From Melastoma dodecandrum (lineage: Eukaryota > Streptophyta > Magnoliopsida > Myrtales > Melastomataceae), in the NCBI GenBank assembly GCA_029817715.1, contig JARUPY010000275.1, positions 1-64,000 on the forward strand: a stretch of 64,000 nucleotides of DNA, read 5' to 3'. Positions 22,738-35,682 of the stretch are shown one piece after another; within the stretch, counting starts at the first letter, position 1, and every line of letters starts with the position of its first letter. The position numbers and the translations under genes were made by a program. Under the pieces are notes generated by a model. The model did not search any database. It saw only the letters and a program-made list of their open reading frames with translations, and was not told the origin of the DNA.

Positions 22738-25510
22738 GAGGAAATCTGAAAAGAATTTTTTTCTCGCGAATGATAAATACCCTCAAAATTATGTTTTGGG
22801 GTTATCCCTTGGCCAACCACGTATTTTGAGAGTTCACATCAAGAAAATCATTAAGCAGTGAGAGTCAAAGAATTCATAAAACCTGAGAATGATCCGGCAT
22901 GTGTGATTATGATGCACATGTATGTCATAACTTTATTTTGAAGAAATATGTTACAATTTCTTTTGCTTTGAGTGAGAATTGGTAGAATAGCTTCCTGACT
23001 TCTTTCACCGACTTTCACGTCATTATTTAATTTTTTTTTGAAATATATTATCTCGGTAAGACTTCAGAATTCCTTTTGATTTTTGGATGCTCATGTACTA
23101 GTCGAGAGGAAATTCTCTGAATGGATATAATGTAGGTTTGCCGTAAGGGGCCTTTTTAGGTAGAGGCTGAATTTATCATTTTAAAAGGAATGAGTCTAAG
23201 GACCACAACGGAAGTTGTTGTATCACTATAGAAGTTCTCTCTAAATCCCGTCCAAACAAATTCTCCATCTTCCTGACAGCAGGCTTGTTGAGATGCGTTG
23301 TTAGGGTCCATCACTATTTTACTTAGAACTTGGGAATAAATGTTTTTGGGAAAATGTGTCTTTCTCCACGCTTTTATTCTGAGAGATAACACCTTTGCTT
23401 TTGCGACCGATCATGTCGGCCCAGGTGCTTTTAATTTGCTTTTTTGTTTTATTGTGCTTTGCTTTTGAAGAGTTTTTATTCACCTACGCTTTTTTTTTTA
23501 ATTATGACTTTTTGGGAACATTTTCTTGGTTTTGTCCCTTTTCCCTCCTATGAGGGGATGTTATTGGTGACTCCTTTTGGGGGATTTTCGTCAGTTGTTG
23601 ATGAAGACGATTGATTATCTTTGGAAACGTCCTCAACTGTGCATGGTCTGTTTGATGGTGCTTCTTCAAACTTGGACCTTTAGGAAGTGTCGTCTCTGTG
23701 GTCTATTGTCTCCACCGGTTTCTTCTTACTAAACACAGGATCTCCATTTACCTCAATGTGGGGGGCGGTCCCCTTAGATTTCGATAAGGGTTTAGTGTAT
23801 ACAGAAAACTTCAAATTTTTGGCTCGAAAGGGGTTTAGCAATGGTCAATTTTTGTGTTTTGGAGATAGAGAAGAAATGTTTCGATCACTCATCCCTGTTT
23901 GAGCAGACTTTTGTCAAAGGATTTATCGTTGTCCGCATGGAACCAATTACATGTTAAAAAACTCTCCATAGTGTTGTGCACTCCAATCAAACCACTCTAG
24001 GGTAGGTGTTTAGGAGTGGTTTTGCCTTCTTCCACTTCCGCTCAGAAGCTATCCTTAATTATCAAAAATCTTTTCAAATTGTATGCCAAAAATGGGGCCA
24101 CAACAAAAGCTGAAAGAATAAATAAGTTCAGATACACAAACCTCCTTTAGGTAGATATTTCATATTGAGGTGGTGGCTCCTAATCAAGCTTAACGGGTAA
24201 AGTGTTTTGCACTTTCATGCCCTAGTCATAGGTCCTGTGATATTAGACTCTCGGGGGAACGGCTATCCAACCGACCATGCCACTGCCTGTTGCCTAAGAG
24301 GTTGTACCGTACTGTGGCGTGAATTCTTAGGCCTACACAGTTTAGACAACGGGACGCAGGTGAAGTTTAGCTCATATACTTCTGACTCTCCCACTTGGGG
24401 AAGATTAAAAAAAAGTTGGGTATTTATTGCTGGAGAATTTAGAATGAATTATGCCCATCTCGATGGAACGTGTAATGGAAGAATATGCTTGTATATTCTA
24501 CTCTTGTTTGAAGAAATTGTGCGGTGGTTATTATAAAAAAACAAACCGACTCCAGCTGGGGAAATAGATGACTCCCGTCTGGGGGAATAATAAAGAAATT
24601 TGTTAGAGAGTAGTGTAGTGATACTAAACCCACTCCCTTTCCAGTATGATCATCCTTGATGACAACAAAGGTAAACATCCGAAACTTTGGTTTGAAATTT
24701 TCCTACCCGACCGCCCGTTCGCGCTGTGTCTTTAATGTAGGATGTCTCATGTACTAACACAAGGTGCAAAGGAACAGATAACAAGTAAAGCTCATTTAAC
24801 TTGTTATCTCTTGAAGTTTGCTCATGTAACTCCGTTTATATGGAAAGATGACGTAGAGTTATTGATACTTTCCCCTTATTTATTTGTTTGCGTCATTGCA
24901 TCTTCGTCCAATGTTGAAAATACGTAGAGTAGTGATTAAAACGGCGCAGATTACGTACTCCTGCACCGATGTCTATTTTGTAAGGAAGCTCATGTATCTA
25001 TCAAATAGATATCGAGAAACAAGTAAGTTCAATGTGACTATAGTTTTATTCAGTATAGAGTAAAAGATGAAGTATTGTTCATGTAACTTCATTGATAAGA
25101 AGGGGTGAAGTAACAGTTTATGGTATCTCCCCATTTTGTATGGTTTTCGTCAATTGCGTCTTTAATCCGAAGGAATCAAAGGATTGATGACGAAACTGCC
25201 ACAAGCCCTTTGGGCTTGAAACTTGTGCCACCCTCACCTTCGTCACACCATGGATTTTTCATACATACCATTCAAGGTGAGGAGCTTCATGTACCTTCCC
25301 ACGAGACAAAGGACGTAAACCGAAATCAATACACCATGTAATCCATCGTTGTAATATAATGAAGAGCAGTAGTAATTTGTAAAGATTCTCGTCTTTTCTT
25401 TTCATGAATACTACTTAAATTCAAAACCCTGTACACTAAATTAGGTATAGTTAACTGACGAGCGTCCGCATTGGATTGGTTGTGACAGTTCTCCCTCCAT
25501 CCCATCTTCG
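22738..25510 (-). other. Long non-coding 3' region of the Ogre-like element
   Basis: About 2.8 kb lies between integrase and the polypurine tract with no recognisable protein. Several divergent copies of a TCATGTAAC-like word appear between 24,745 and 25,295, which may be a worn tandem array. Long 3' regions with tandem repeats are known in Tat and Ogre elements. Confidence 0.5.
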
Positions 25511-26570
25511 TTAGGATTGGTCCGCTTCCATCCCGAGAAAGCATGTTTGACGACGGAATAAATCCCTCGTAAGTTTGGGAGCAAATTTTTCCCCTAGGAC
25601 CTTTGAATGTTTTGAAAGATACCATTTAAGGACAGAGGTCTCCCTGATTTTGTAACTTGACCTCTTTGACCTTTTTGTTGAATGCCCTGAACATGCGGTT
25701 GTTGATAACCATTGCATGTGGTCAGATTGCGGCAAGTCGTTTCTCATCGATGAAGGTCGAGGTGGGCGAGTGTGGTGATTGGCCTTGATCTTCTTCGGTC
25801 CCAATGTTTTGCTTTGGGACGAGTATCCGAAAAGTTGGTAGCTTGACCGTCTGCTTGCAATGACCTGCTTGAGTGCCATAGACGGAGTTCGAAGAGAGTT
25901 TGCCCCAGTACGAAAATGCGCATCGTCGTCCGATAAGCGAGGTAATTCGAAAAGGAAGCTTATCTGTTGCCAAATCCCGATATGTGAATTGCTGTCTTCT
26001 AAAGAATCCTTTTCATGATAATTTATTGTTAGCAGCTTCCGACTGCGCCGTTCATGTTTGTGAACAATATGTGTGAAGAGTTCAGCGTGTTTTGATTCGA
26101 AATTCAAGTCCATAGGAGTATCCATTTGTTTGCCATTTGAAGTTTGTGCCTTTGTTTAGTGGACGAGCATCTCTAGAAGCTCCCGTATTGTGGCAATGAA
26201 TGTTTGTCCGCCGTGAAACTTATGACTGTTATTCGCGTGACTTCCTTGAAAGATTATGCTTAAGATCCATTTAGTAAAGTAGTCAATCGGCGACCAGTAT
26301 GAACCTGATGTTCGTGTTGATGCCCCTTGGGATTAATACATCGGTCCCGATAACGTCCATGGCCCCACAGATTGAGAACGGCCCACGGATACAAACAGAG
26401 TGGGTAGAGCCATTGTATGGAGGGACGTGCACTTTGTTGCTGTAGATTTGACATTTGTGGCAGGTTTTTACGTATTTGAATGCAGTCGCCCTCGGATTGT
26501 AGAGCCAGATGGTAACCCTGACGCATGATCTTCTGAGCGAGAGCATAAACCGTTTCATGTGTGGGTCCAC
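25511..26570 (-). pseudogene. Ogre-like integrase remnant
   Basis: The minus strand shows the zinc-binding start, with KTCHKCQIYSNKVHVPP near 26,450, then the catalytic core start (FILVAD near 26,285, followed by a YFTKW reading in another frame). A 204-codon open frame at 25,511-26,125 contains the C-terminal half, including KFAPKLTRDL, which lines up with the GKFRPNWEGPF block of gypsy integrases, but in a shifted frame. Catalytic residues beyond the first Asp are not all readable. Confidence 0.75.
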
Positions 26571-27980
26571 AACGCCTTCATGGACTTCCGAAGATGAATG
26601 GCCTGGGCTTCCTGTTCGTACTGACGCACCGCAATGAGGGCTGTCCCGTGAAGGACTTCTTGTATAGCACGGTCGCTATTAAGGAAACTAGTCCATTGCA
26701 ATCGCTGTAGGATGAATTTTTTTTGCATTAATGTGTCCTGTGCTGCCTTAGGGAAAAGCTACCTGTTTTCCTAGGTAAGCTTTGATGTCTGCAAACCCCA
26801 CGATGGCGAGTTCTCAGATTGACAGGGCTCGACATGCATGCAAACTTGCACTTGTGGTCTTCAAGCGAAGTCGATTGCGAAGAGGCCACAATGTCCCATT
26901 TTTACCATGCTAATGAAATCCATTGATGCAAGAATAGCAAGAGCATCAGTGGAAAACGAGTTATTCTGCCTGTGGAGAAAGGTAATTGAACTCCAATATC
27001 AACGAAGTTGACAGGACTAGTGGTTTTGTGCAGGAAGTCCTGATATGCGATGAGCTTTGGGGTCCTGTGTGTGCCATGCCGTCGTTTTGTTTGGGAGATG
27101 ATGAAGTGCTAAATCTCCATGAACGTCAAGAAATCGGACTCTCGCATTATCGAGTGCACGTAATAGGCCAAGGATGCATGCTTTTCGTATTCATCAAAGT
27201 TATTTATGTGCGAGGGAAAATGACTTTAGTTACAGCTGTTTGGACATAGTATTGGTCGCGTCTGGGGATAGATACCACCGCTCCAATACCTGAATCTGGA
27301 AGAGTTGACTGCCCCGTCGAAATACAATTAGTCCACACCCGCTGTATGTGACTCGGAGAGAGATGTTTTCGTCTGGATAAATTATGAATTCCAAAGGCGA
27401 ATTGGTCCTTGTCCCTCGGATTATTCCGCAATGTGATTCAGCGATTGTAATACTCTTGATTGACTTCGTTGAGTGGAAATCTAATGTCCTAATACAGCTA
27501 GTTGTAACTGCCACTTGGAGACTCTTCCTATCAAAGTTAGTTTGGTCGTGAAGAGCGATGCTTGAGGGGATCATTTTCAGGTAACTAAGTAGGATCTTAT
27601 ATGTGTAAGAGTGTAACCGTTGGAGTCCGTGTAGAAACCCAAACAAGTGCGCAACAAGGTACGTTCTGAAACAGTGTACCGAAACTCGCAAATCCCCGTG
27701 AATTTCTTACTTAAGTAATATACCGCAAGTGTTCCTTGGTGCCTGGCAGTTGTTGGGCAATAGCACCAGCTATCCAAATGACCCAACCCCCGCACCATTT
27801 CTCGGAACTGCGTGAGGGTATAGCCGTGAGAGGTGCCCTGGCATTGAACGGGAATATGATTACATTTTGTATACTGTTAGATGGTAGGCTTTTATCCGCT
27901 CGAACGTGGTTTTGCAAATCGTCGTCCCATATCAAATTTGACATCTTTTCCTTAGTTTCTTGAACAGTAGATAAGCACAT
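26571..27980 (-). pseudogene. Ogre-like RNase H and second (archaeal-type) RNase H remnant
   Basis: AVYYLSKKFT near 27,712 is the reverse-transcriptase-linked RNase H block normally read as YYLSKKFTDCE. The piece STGQSTLPDSGIGAVVSIP near 27,300 aligns with the start of the second RNase H of Tat elements, where intact copies read DGAxNxxGxGIGAVLISP. Here the catalytic Asp position is altered. Two RNase H domains in tandem are a hallmark of the Tat lineage. Frame changes occur between the blocks. Confidence 0.7.
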
Positions 27981-28950
27981 ATCTGCCTAAGGTTATGATA
28001 TGAACCTTCCAATGTAGTTGACCACGACCCATGAAACCCTCTTTCTCACGTAACTGACTATTGGTGCTAGGGGAGATCCGTGAATTGCCTTAATTTTGTT
28101 AGGGTCCGATTTTCCGATGCCTTTGCTGCCTGGAACCAACGAACCCTAGAAGTTATTGCCTGATGTTGCCCCAAAGAAACACATTTGGCCGAATTGAGAC
28201 GAAGCTTGTACTTTGCGCAGCCAAGTCGTTCAAAAATAGCTTACAGGAGTGACGAATAGTGTGGTCTTCTTACTGACTTTGGATTTTGCGATCATATCGT
28301 CCGACCGTAGACCTTTCGATTTCACGGGTGGCATCATGTTCATCGTGAACAGGACCACAATTGCGCGTTGATAAGTTGCCGCCAGCGTTCTTATGAGCAT
28401 CCAAAAGACTGCATGGCCCGATAACCAAAATGATGCCCCAGGGGTGTTGTGAAAGTTGTTTTCTCCTTATCTTCTCCATCCATAACGTATTTGGTTGTAA
28501 GCCCGCGAAAATCCATCCATGAAAAAAAACCTAGTTAAAACCAGCGGTATTGTCTACTAGCTGAAAGTCGATGTGCGGTAGAGGGAAGTCATCTGTTGGA
28601 GGACCCGCTTTGTTAAGATCGCGGTATTCGATGCAGACTCGAACCTTCCCGTTTTCTCTTGATGACGGGGACTATGTTAGCAACCCAGTGTGGGTAACTT
28701 GGCTACCTCGATGAAGTTGACCTTGAGGAGTTTTGTCGTCCTCTTCCTTGATCGCAAGAGCTAGCTCAGGGCTTGTACCGACGTTGTTTCTTGCTTAGTG
28801 GGATGAATTTTTGGGGATCAATGGGGATTTTGTGCTCACCACTATACATCGGGTCTTAGTCCTGGCATATCCGCATATGTCCAAGCGAAGATATTTGAAA
28901 ATTCCCTGAAAGTAGGTTGACGGTTCTCTCGGCCTCATCTGTTGGGAGAT
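27981..28950 (-). pseudogene. Ogre-like reverse transcriptase remnant
   Basis: The minus strand gives FAWTYADMPGL near 28,890, the pre-RT block. GKVRVCIEYRDLNKAGPPTDDFPLPHID follows near 28,570-28,655, read in two frames, and then a 69-codon piece at 28,270-28,479 covers the HPWGxxxxxxMPFGLKNAG block in broken frames. At the YxDD site the reading is Y, then a two-base disturbance, then DDMIAKSK, so the catalytic Asps are present in sequence but out of frame with the tyrosine. Confidence 0.78.
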
Positions 28951-29199
28951 CGGCCCGGATGTTGTAGCTCTTTGGTGCTCATCGTTCGTTTCCTAATGTT
29001 GATTGATTTGGGTTCTTGCAATGTTATCTCATTTGGTTCTTCATGTCAATGGAGACCTAGCTCAAGACCATGGCCATCCATCGAGGGACTTCGGGTTACT
29101 CTACTATTACCTCATCTTGTTCGGGGTTGTTTTCAGGTACGTTTGATGCGCCTGTCTTCTATGAAAGAAACAAGTCAATGTCATTAGTTGTAGCTGAAA

Positions 29200-30660
29200 C
29201 TACTTGAGATTTGAAGTTATTTTTTTTTTTTTATAATACGTGACACTCTATTGATAAGTCAACCGTTCTAATATAAAATAAATAAAATAAAACGTTGTGG
29301 GATCAGGCCTCAGCAGGGCCCTCGTTCTGTTTTCCTTATATTCGCACTTTATCATCAGCGTCCATGATCTCACAGACATACTAACTAGGGCGTCGCGTTT
29401 AACAATATGGACGACCTTGCTAGTCGCGCGACCAGAATGTAGCAAGGCAATTTATTCTAGACTCAATTAATTCTAAGTGCAAAAAAGTAAAGTAGGAAAG
29501 GTTCACCCTTCGAGCGGCATGTCTCACTCAGTTGGGTTCAACGCTTCCATCATGTTGATTTCTTCTTCGGGCTCTTGTGCCTCAATCTTCATTCCCTCCA
29601 TCTGCTCGGAGAGGATTTTCCACCTTCCATTGTTGTTGCTGACGAACGAACAAAAAGGATGGCTGACCTTGCCCGCCAGCGCGCGCATGTCCTGGATTGT
29701 TAGTTTAGGCCTCCATGGTTCATTGCCCTTGGGATCCGAGAACGCGTGTCCTCAACTGGGTAGGTATGTCGATCCGGATGTTCGGATGCCTTGCCCTTGA
29801 TCTCCGAGTCCTTGTACCAGGCCGGTATTCTCCCGAATTTGATGTACTGTCGAGCAGCCCTACGGTTGCCCCTGCCCATTATGGGATCTGACCTGAAGTC
29901 CCTCCTGACCATGTTTACCATCTCGAATGCTCGAGCTGTCGATGTTGGTTCGCCAGTTGGTTCTCCGACGTACGGCATGATCAATATTTCCGTGGCATAA
30001 TTCCATGGTACACACCACCTTTTTAACTGTGATTAGGCTTGCCCATCTGAAGGAAAATAACGAACCATTTGATGTAGAGTCGAAGTGATTTGCCCCGGCC
30101 TTGATGAATCCATGGACGTCCCTAGCATCATGTTGAAGGATCCAGCAGTCTCATAAAATTTGGAATACTGAGGCAAAGAGAGTGGGCCCCACTTTGATCT
30201 CTAAGTCACCTCGCTGTGAGCCTTGACGTTTTGCGCTGTCAAAAGCTCGAATGGTCAGGCCTAGAAGGTGGAAGTTTTCTCTATGTTGATACCGAGCTTA
30301 TGAGCCACATCGAGTGGGATGATGTTGAGTCCGGGACCCATTCGTGCCCGATTTAAGCACTTTTGGAATACAGTAGTATCGGCGGCATATTGAGCATGAT
30401 GAACAAAGCGTGTTGTTGTGGGGTCCCGTCCGTCCTTCCGGGTAGGTCAACTTCCGAGAAGGTGATGGCATTGTTGTCAGCATGCCGTTCATGTACGAGG
30501 TTCAAGCGCGTTGACCTCAATCTCTTCCAGTAGCGTGTACTTTCGGCCAGAAATTTCTCTAACATCTCCCTGTGATTATCGAAAGAAATGGATAAAGTCG
30601 AAGAGAGAGATATGGGCGGGTTGCTTCCTCAGCTGCTCCACAATGTTGTAGTCGCTTTCT
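29200..30660 (-). pseudogene. Ogre-like aspartic protease and linker remnant
   Basis: Near 30,440-30,500 NAITFSEVDLPGR is the block preceding the Ogre protease. Near 30,290-30,345 SGTNGSRTQHHPTRCGS is a frameshifted version of the DNGSxLNIIPLxxAxKLG active-site block. Fragments matching the TIRAFDxxKR and LGRPWIH protease blocks follow at about 30,100-30,250. The open stretch 29,700-29,984 (starting MIMPYVGEPTGEPTSTARAFEMV) is the linker between protease and RT. The active-site Asp is not readable in frame. Confidence 0.68.
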
Positions 30661-30900
30661 TTAAATCACTGAGTAGATCACCTTGAGAATTTGTTCATTC
30701 GATGGCGCCTTGGGCTTTTGACGACTCAGGCTACAGTTGGGGTTCGGGAGGCTGGGTACCACTCTTCCTGAACGGGTTAATGTGCTCGACTTCTGGGCTA
30801 GAAGATGCCATGCCACATGGACCAATGATAATTGGACTCCTTGGTTTCCATCTGTATCTGTGCAGGTGCTTGAGGCGGCATCTCGGGGTTTGTTGGCTGG

Positions 30901-30934
30901 ACCCCCCCCCCCCCCCCCCCCCCGCCCCCCCCCG

Positions 30935-30976
<42 letters not shown>

Positions 30977-31077
30977 ACCCCTCACCGCCCGAACCCCCCC
31001 CCCACCCCCCCCCACCCCCCTCCCCCCTCAACCCCCCCCCCCCCCCCCCAACCCCCCACCCCCCCCCCACCCCCCCC

Positions 31078-31153
<76 letters not shown>

Positions 31154-31326
31154 CCCCCCCCCCCCCCCCAACCCCCACCCCCCCACCCCCCCCCCCCCAC
31201 CCCCCCCCCCCCCCCCACTCCCCCCCCCCCCCCCCCCCCCCCCCCCCACCCCCTCGCCCCTCCCCCCCCCCACCCCCCCCACCCCCACCCCCCCCCCCCC
31301 CCCCCCCAACCCCCCCCCCCCCCCCC

Positions 31327-31374
<48 letters not shown>

Positions 31375-31430
31375 ACCCCCCCCCACCCCCCACAACCACC
31401 CCCCCCCCCCCCCCCCCCTCCCCCCCCCAG
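30901..31430 (-). repeat. 530-bp nearly pure C tract (G-rich on the element's coding strand)
   Basis: Almost every base is C, broken by single A, T or G bases at irregular spacing. It lies in the proline-rich part of the Ogre-like gag-to-protease region. On the minus strand the flanks (VPYVYIPLGG... and ...GVQPTNPEMPPQ) stay in one frame, because poly-G has no stops. Long proline or glycine frames over it on either strand are artefacts. It could be a real G-quadruplex-forming expansion or a sequencing or gap-filling artefact. Confidence 0.9.
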
Positions 31431-32637
31431 TGGGATGTAGACATATGGTACTCGAGGGAGTACTTGGGGGAAAAATGTCTGGTAATATGCGGCATGCATC
31501 TGAGAGAGGGTTGTGTATCTCCTCCGTAGGATCCATGTCCACGTCCTCAACCTTCTGCCGCGTCCTAGACCACTGATTTACGGTTGAGACATCGATCAAG
31601 TCGAGATACTCTTCTCGTTCAGACACAATGAGTCTTGTCCCTCTGTATCATCCACCTTCTCAAATATCAAAAAATATACTGCTGTTTGCTTTCTTGCAGG
31701 TTGTACCTCAATTCTAGGGGAACCAATCGGAACCCGGAAGGTGCGGTTTCTTCCTTGGCGTGGGGTCTAATATATGTCGGGCATAGGTTTAGAGGTATAG
31801 TCACATTGGGTGATATAACAGTGAGTGCGCATGCGAGGTCGGCGTCTCCATTCCAGCTTCGTCTCGATTGACTTCATACAACACTGGCATGTTCAGTGGT
31901 CCTCTCATTGCTCTAGCTCGTTGGTAAATGCACCTCTTCTTCATGATCAATTCAGCGACGCGAAGGGGTTTGTCCCGACATAGTTGACGTGCTCGGGCAA
32001 TGGGTTGTGCATGACAATTTAGAGTCGTAGCCGGTGTCGCGAAAATCGTAATGACGCTGTCATCCATACAAGTTCTAAATCTTGAATTTGAGGGCAATGC
32101 AATCCTTGGGTCGTCGTGCCCACAAATGCTCCAGAGTTGATATTGAAAAACTTGCCTTAGGGTTGTAGCCAAAAGAAGAAGGGTTAGTCGGTTTGGTGTC
32201 CAAGGGTGAAATGAAGCCCATGTCTTAACTCAGCCGGGTGAACATGACATCTAATGGATCAGGAGTTGGAAACCAGGTCGATCCATAACCTGCGTCGGGG
32301 ACGCTCTTGTCGTGTAGAACCTTGGCTGCTAGTGCATCATCACGGGAGCGGGCGGTCTAGGATTGGCCGTCACAGGCACGGGGGGGCCTAATGGTAACTG
32401 TGGCGTATGACCTCGGCGCATATGAATTCGGTGGTGCCGCTGGTTTATTGTGCTCTGCAGCTGCGATGAGCTTCTTGGGCTTTGGTTTGACGGCTGGCTT
32501 TACTGAAGGGGAGGGAATCAACCCTTCTCAGTTCACCCCGTCCAGTTTTATCGACATTGATGACCGCTTGGGCAAAGATTGTGATGTCTGACCAATCATG
32601 TAAGGTAAGTACTCACGCGGGAAGAAGCTGAAAGAAC
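31431..32637 (-). pseudogene. Ogre-like gag C-terminal and linker region, unrecognisable in detail
   Basis: A 123-codon frame at 31,801-32,172 is the longest credible stretch. I recognise no motif in it. Its place between the gag core and protease is the only reason for the assignment. Confidence 0.4.
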
Positions 32638-34060
32638 TCATCTATCACCCTCATTTTCTTTCAAATCTGGCTTAATCCGCGAAGCCATCTCCCTAAACCG
32701 ATAGGCAAATTGTTTGATGTCCTCGGAGCGGTACCTTTTCATTTTCCGCAAGTCTGATATCCTGAGTGCCATTTCTACATTGAAACTGTAGTAATTAAGA
32801 AAGTCGATAGCCAACTCCCTGAATGTTTGCATACTGGCTCACAACCCTTGGTGTAATACCAGTGCAGTGACGATTCCACCAAGCTCTCTTGAAACATGGC
32901 AATGCGAAGCTTGTCATCTGCCGGGTACACAGCCATCTTATGACACAGTTCAAAATTCAGGCATTTTAAACTTTGGTGGGATCTGAATCTGGGAAATCTG
33001 GTAGTCGGCGTACTCCCCAGTTGTGAGCTCGGTGTCCCTACATGGCATTGAGGCGCTCTTCCATCCTCGCCATACGACGTGCTTCTTCTTATTGCGCAGA
33101 TGCGATCGAGTCTTGTCTCGAAGGCGTCGGTCTGCTGCTGTTCGCCAAATAGTTCATTCACGATAGCCGCGTTGCGGTTTCTTAGGTTTGGCACGGCCGG
33201 TCCCGCATGTGCTGCCAGGCGCGTTGTGGTCGGTATGGGGATCCCGAAGCCGGTAGTTGTCGGGGTGATAGGAAAATAGGGTGATGGTCCAAGTGGTGCT
33301 GATTGATAGGGAGTTGGCCCGGGTACGGATGGTTGAGGGTAGTATGGTGGAAGGTACGGAGGTGTTGTGGTTGTCGGAAAAGGCGGTCCACGCATGTATG
33401 GGTTATAGAAGGGTGCTATACTTGCGGAGATAGCAGATCCGGGGATGGCATGGTTATGGGGGATGGAAGGCTTGATGAAGCGTTTAGACTTGGTTGAAAA
33501 TGTGGGTAGTAAAGTGGCATTGTAGATGTGGTAGATCCATGCATGATAGGAGGAAGATGGGGGTTTTAGATTACAACAGGAGCACGTATGGCTGTAGTCT
33601 GTAGTTGGAGTAGCTCAGTCATCATCGTCTTCAAAGATGATCACTTTGCGGTGAGTGATTCGACTTTGTTTCCCAGAGAATTGTTGTTGGCACTTTGGGC
33701 CTGTGCAGGTGGTGCCGGATGGGATGACGCAGCGATTGGCATCGTTGATCTCTGTATCGCCGGTGCGGTGAAAGTCATTGGTGGGATGTATGTTGGAGAC
33801 GCGTTTCCTCCCGATGACCGCCCGATGTAGAAGACCGTGGTTTGGGAAACCACTAGTGTTGCTACTGATGAAGACACGATGACGATGGGAGTTGAAGTAG
33901 CGGTCGTTGCAGGTGATCCTATCGTATCAGTCGAGGAAACTCCTGAGCTAGCCATTCGTATCGTCCGGCTTCGCAGCTCAAACGGACGTGTCCTCGGAAG
34001 ATTAATTTTGGTACCTTGGGGATGAAATGAGAATTGAATCAGGCTCAATTGTGAATTCAT
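32638..34060 (-). pseudogene. Ogre-like gag remnant
   Basis: A serine- and threonine-rich N-terminal piece (33,641-34,060) and a proline- and tyrosine-rich piece (33,182-33,395) precede the retrotransposon gag core. In the core, CLNFELCHKMAVYPADDKLRIAMFQESLVESSLHWYY at 32,850-32,960 and YYSFNVEMALRISDL...FAYRFREMASRIKPDL at 32,660-32,790 match the usual blocks (MAAYxxDDKLxIHxFQDSLxGxAxxWY, then YxFNxxMAPDR). The two halves are in different frames. No zinc knuckle is visible. Confidence 0.75.
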
Positions 34061-34351
34061 CGTGGATGCGTGATATGTAGTGATGCGTGATCGTGTCTAA
34101 TATAAGGATTGGATTATCGTCACAACGAAATTAGCCCAAGGAAAATGAGCGAATTAGATAAATTCTGTTATGTCATAGAAAGTAAAATTCATCAAAAGAA
34201 AAGATAGGATGGGCTCGCAGGCCCAATAAAGGTGTCTATAATCAAATGCGGTCCCACGGGGTGTGGCGCATCCTCCAAAAACGGCGGGACTGAGCCACAC
34301 TGTCGTCCGACTTGGGCTCCAAGGGAAGCTCGCATGGCTCTTCTGTGAGGG

Positions 34352-35308
34352 TCATCTATACTCGAGAAATGTGTAAGATTGTCCTTTGAATTGATGTCTT
34401 TGATTCCTTGTCATCGAGGCTGACTGGAAGCCGTTGCGGAGACGATATGATCCTTGGGATTCCTCCAAGCTGATGTCGGACTCGAGCTGGGGCATAGTAC
34501 GAAGTGCCCCCAATCCCCATGATTGGAATAAAGTCTCCGTCTGTGGAGGTAATGATGGCGTAGTCTGTGTCAAAGAATGGGGCCCTCTGGTAGAAGTCAG
34601 CGGGTTCCAGTGAGCGGAAACGCGCATTGACTTCGGCGAATGTGCATGTTGGTAGATGGGCGCGCTCCACGATACGGGCAAGTACCCTCGGGCTATGTTC
34701 CCTTATGAATGCCTCTCCTGTGATTCCAAGATGTGTGTAAAACCAAACTTATAATAATGCAGGGCTAAAAGTTACCCGATGTTGTTGGATTCCTCGTCTG
34801 GCTCTCCGAACGATATTGGCGAGACTGAAGTTAATTTCTCCAATCAAATTTGGTAGGAAAGGGCCCTCTTCCAGTACGGCTTTGGTGATGTAAACCGCTC
34901 ACTGATGTATCGTCTTCTTTTTGAATGGATATAAAATTGTTCCGACGAATAGCAGGATGAATGACCGTGTCGACCCTTGTCCTTCACCCATGCGGGGGAT
35001 GTATGGTACTATCTGAAGATCAATGAGGTCGTTGATACTGATATCACCTAGGGAAGTGAACAAGTCAGTACACTTGCTGAGGAAATTCGGAGGAGTTTTG
35101 CTATATATTCTTTTGGTTTGTCAACTCGGGGAAGAGGCAGTATCCCGGTGCGATGATGCATCTCGGCCAAATGCTCAAACTCTTCATACAATGGTGCCAA
35201 CTCTAGGTCTCCGAAGTGAAAGGTGTAAGAATCCGGATCCCATCGTGCAACAATGTTAGTATTGCAACTTATCACATAAAAGTAATACCTGAACCTGCCC
35301 TTGCACAT
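34352..35308 (-). pseudogene. ORF1 of the Ogre-like element (PMD/DUF7745-like)
   Basis: Directly after the primer-binding site the minus strand reads ARWDPDSYTFHFGDLELAPLYEEFEHL (35,150-35,235). This matches the block FWxPxYxxFTFGxxxLxPTxEEYxxL of the plant-mobile-domain and DUF7745 proteins found as ORF1 in Ogre elements. A second open part (34,356-34,670) contains PIMGIGGTSYYAPARVRHQLGG, matching a later ORF1 block. Frameshifts lie between the two. The function of ORF1 is not known. Confidence 0.65.
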
Positions 35309-35663
35309 GTAGCAAGTTACTAAGTAACAAATAAATGCATGTGCGGCGTCTGGTACCTGTAGTATGCAGTCAATTCTAAACTTGGAAGAGGTTTCTAAGA
35401 CCTCCCTCGGAAAAAGGGAGGCGGGCCCCGGTCCATAGCCTATTAGTCGTAGAAAGCAGCGAGGCCGTGCCGTTCGATGACCCCCTAAAATCCTAGTCCC
35501 GGGAATAGGGACTCACCTAAACATGCCTAGGAAAGCGATAAACAAACACAACCATGAGAGCGAACAAAGGGCAACGAGCCAAGCAAGTACATACGCAAAC
35601 AAAAACTTCTCTCCACATCGGGATTGAAAATGTAAGAGCGTTCGAAAAGAATCCACATGTAGT

Positions 35664-35682
35664 GTCCCCAGCGGAGTCGCTA
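35664..35682 (-). other. Primer-binding site of the Ogre-like element
   Basis: On the minus strand TAGCGACTCCGCTGGGGAC stands between the 5' LTR and ORF1. Ogre elements usually carry TGGCGACTC(C/T)GCTGGGGA here, complementary to a tRNA-Arg. The second base of the TGG is A in this copy. Confidence 0.75.

Noticed and set aside
30702..31626. Long proline-, histidine- or glycine-rich open frames on both strands
   Set aside because: They are produced by the C/G tract, which has no stop codons in any frame. Only the flanking pieces belong to the Ogre-like gag-protease region.
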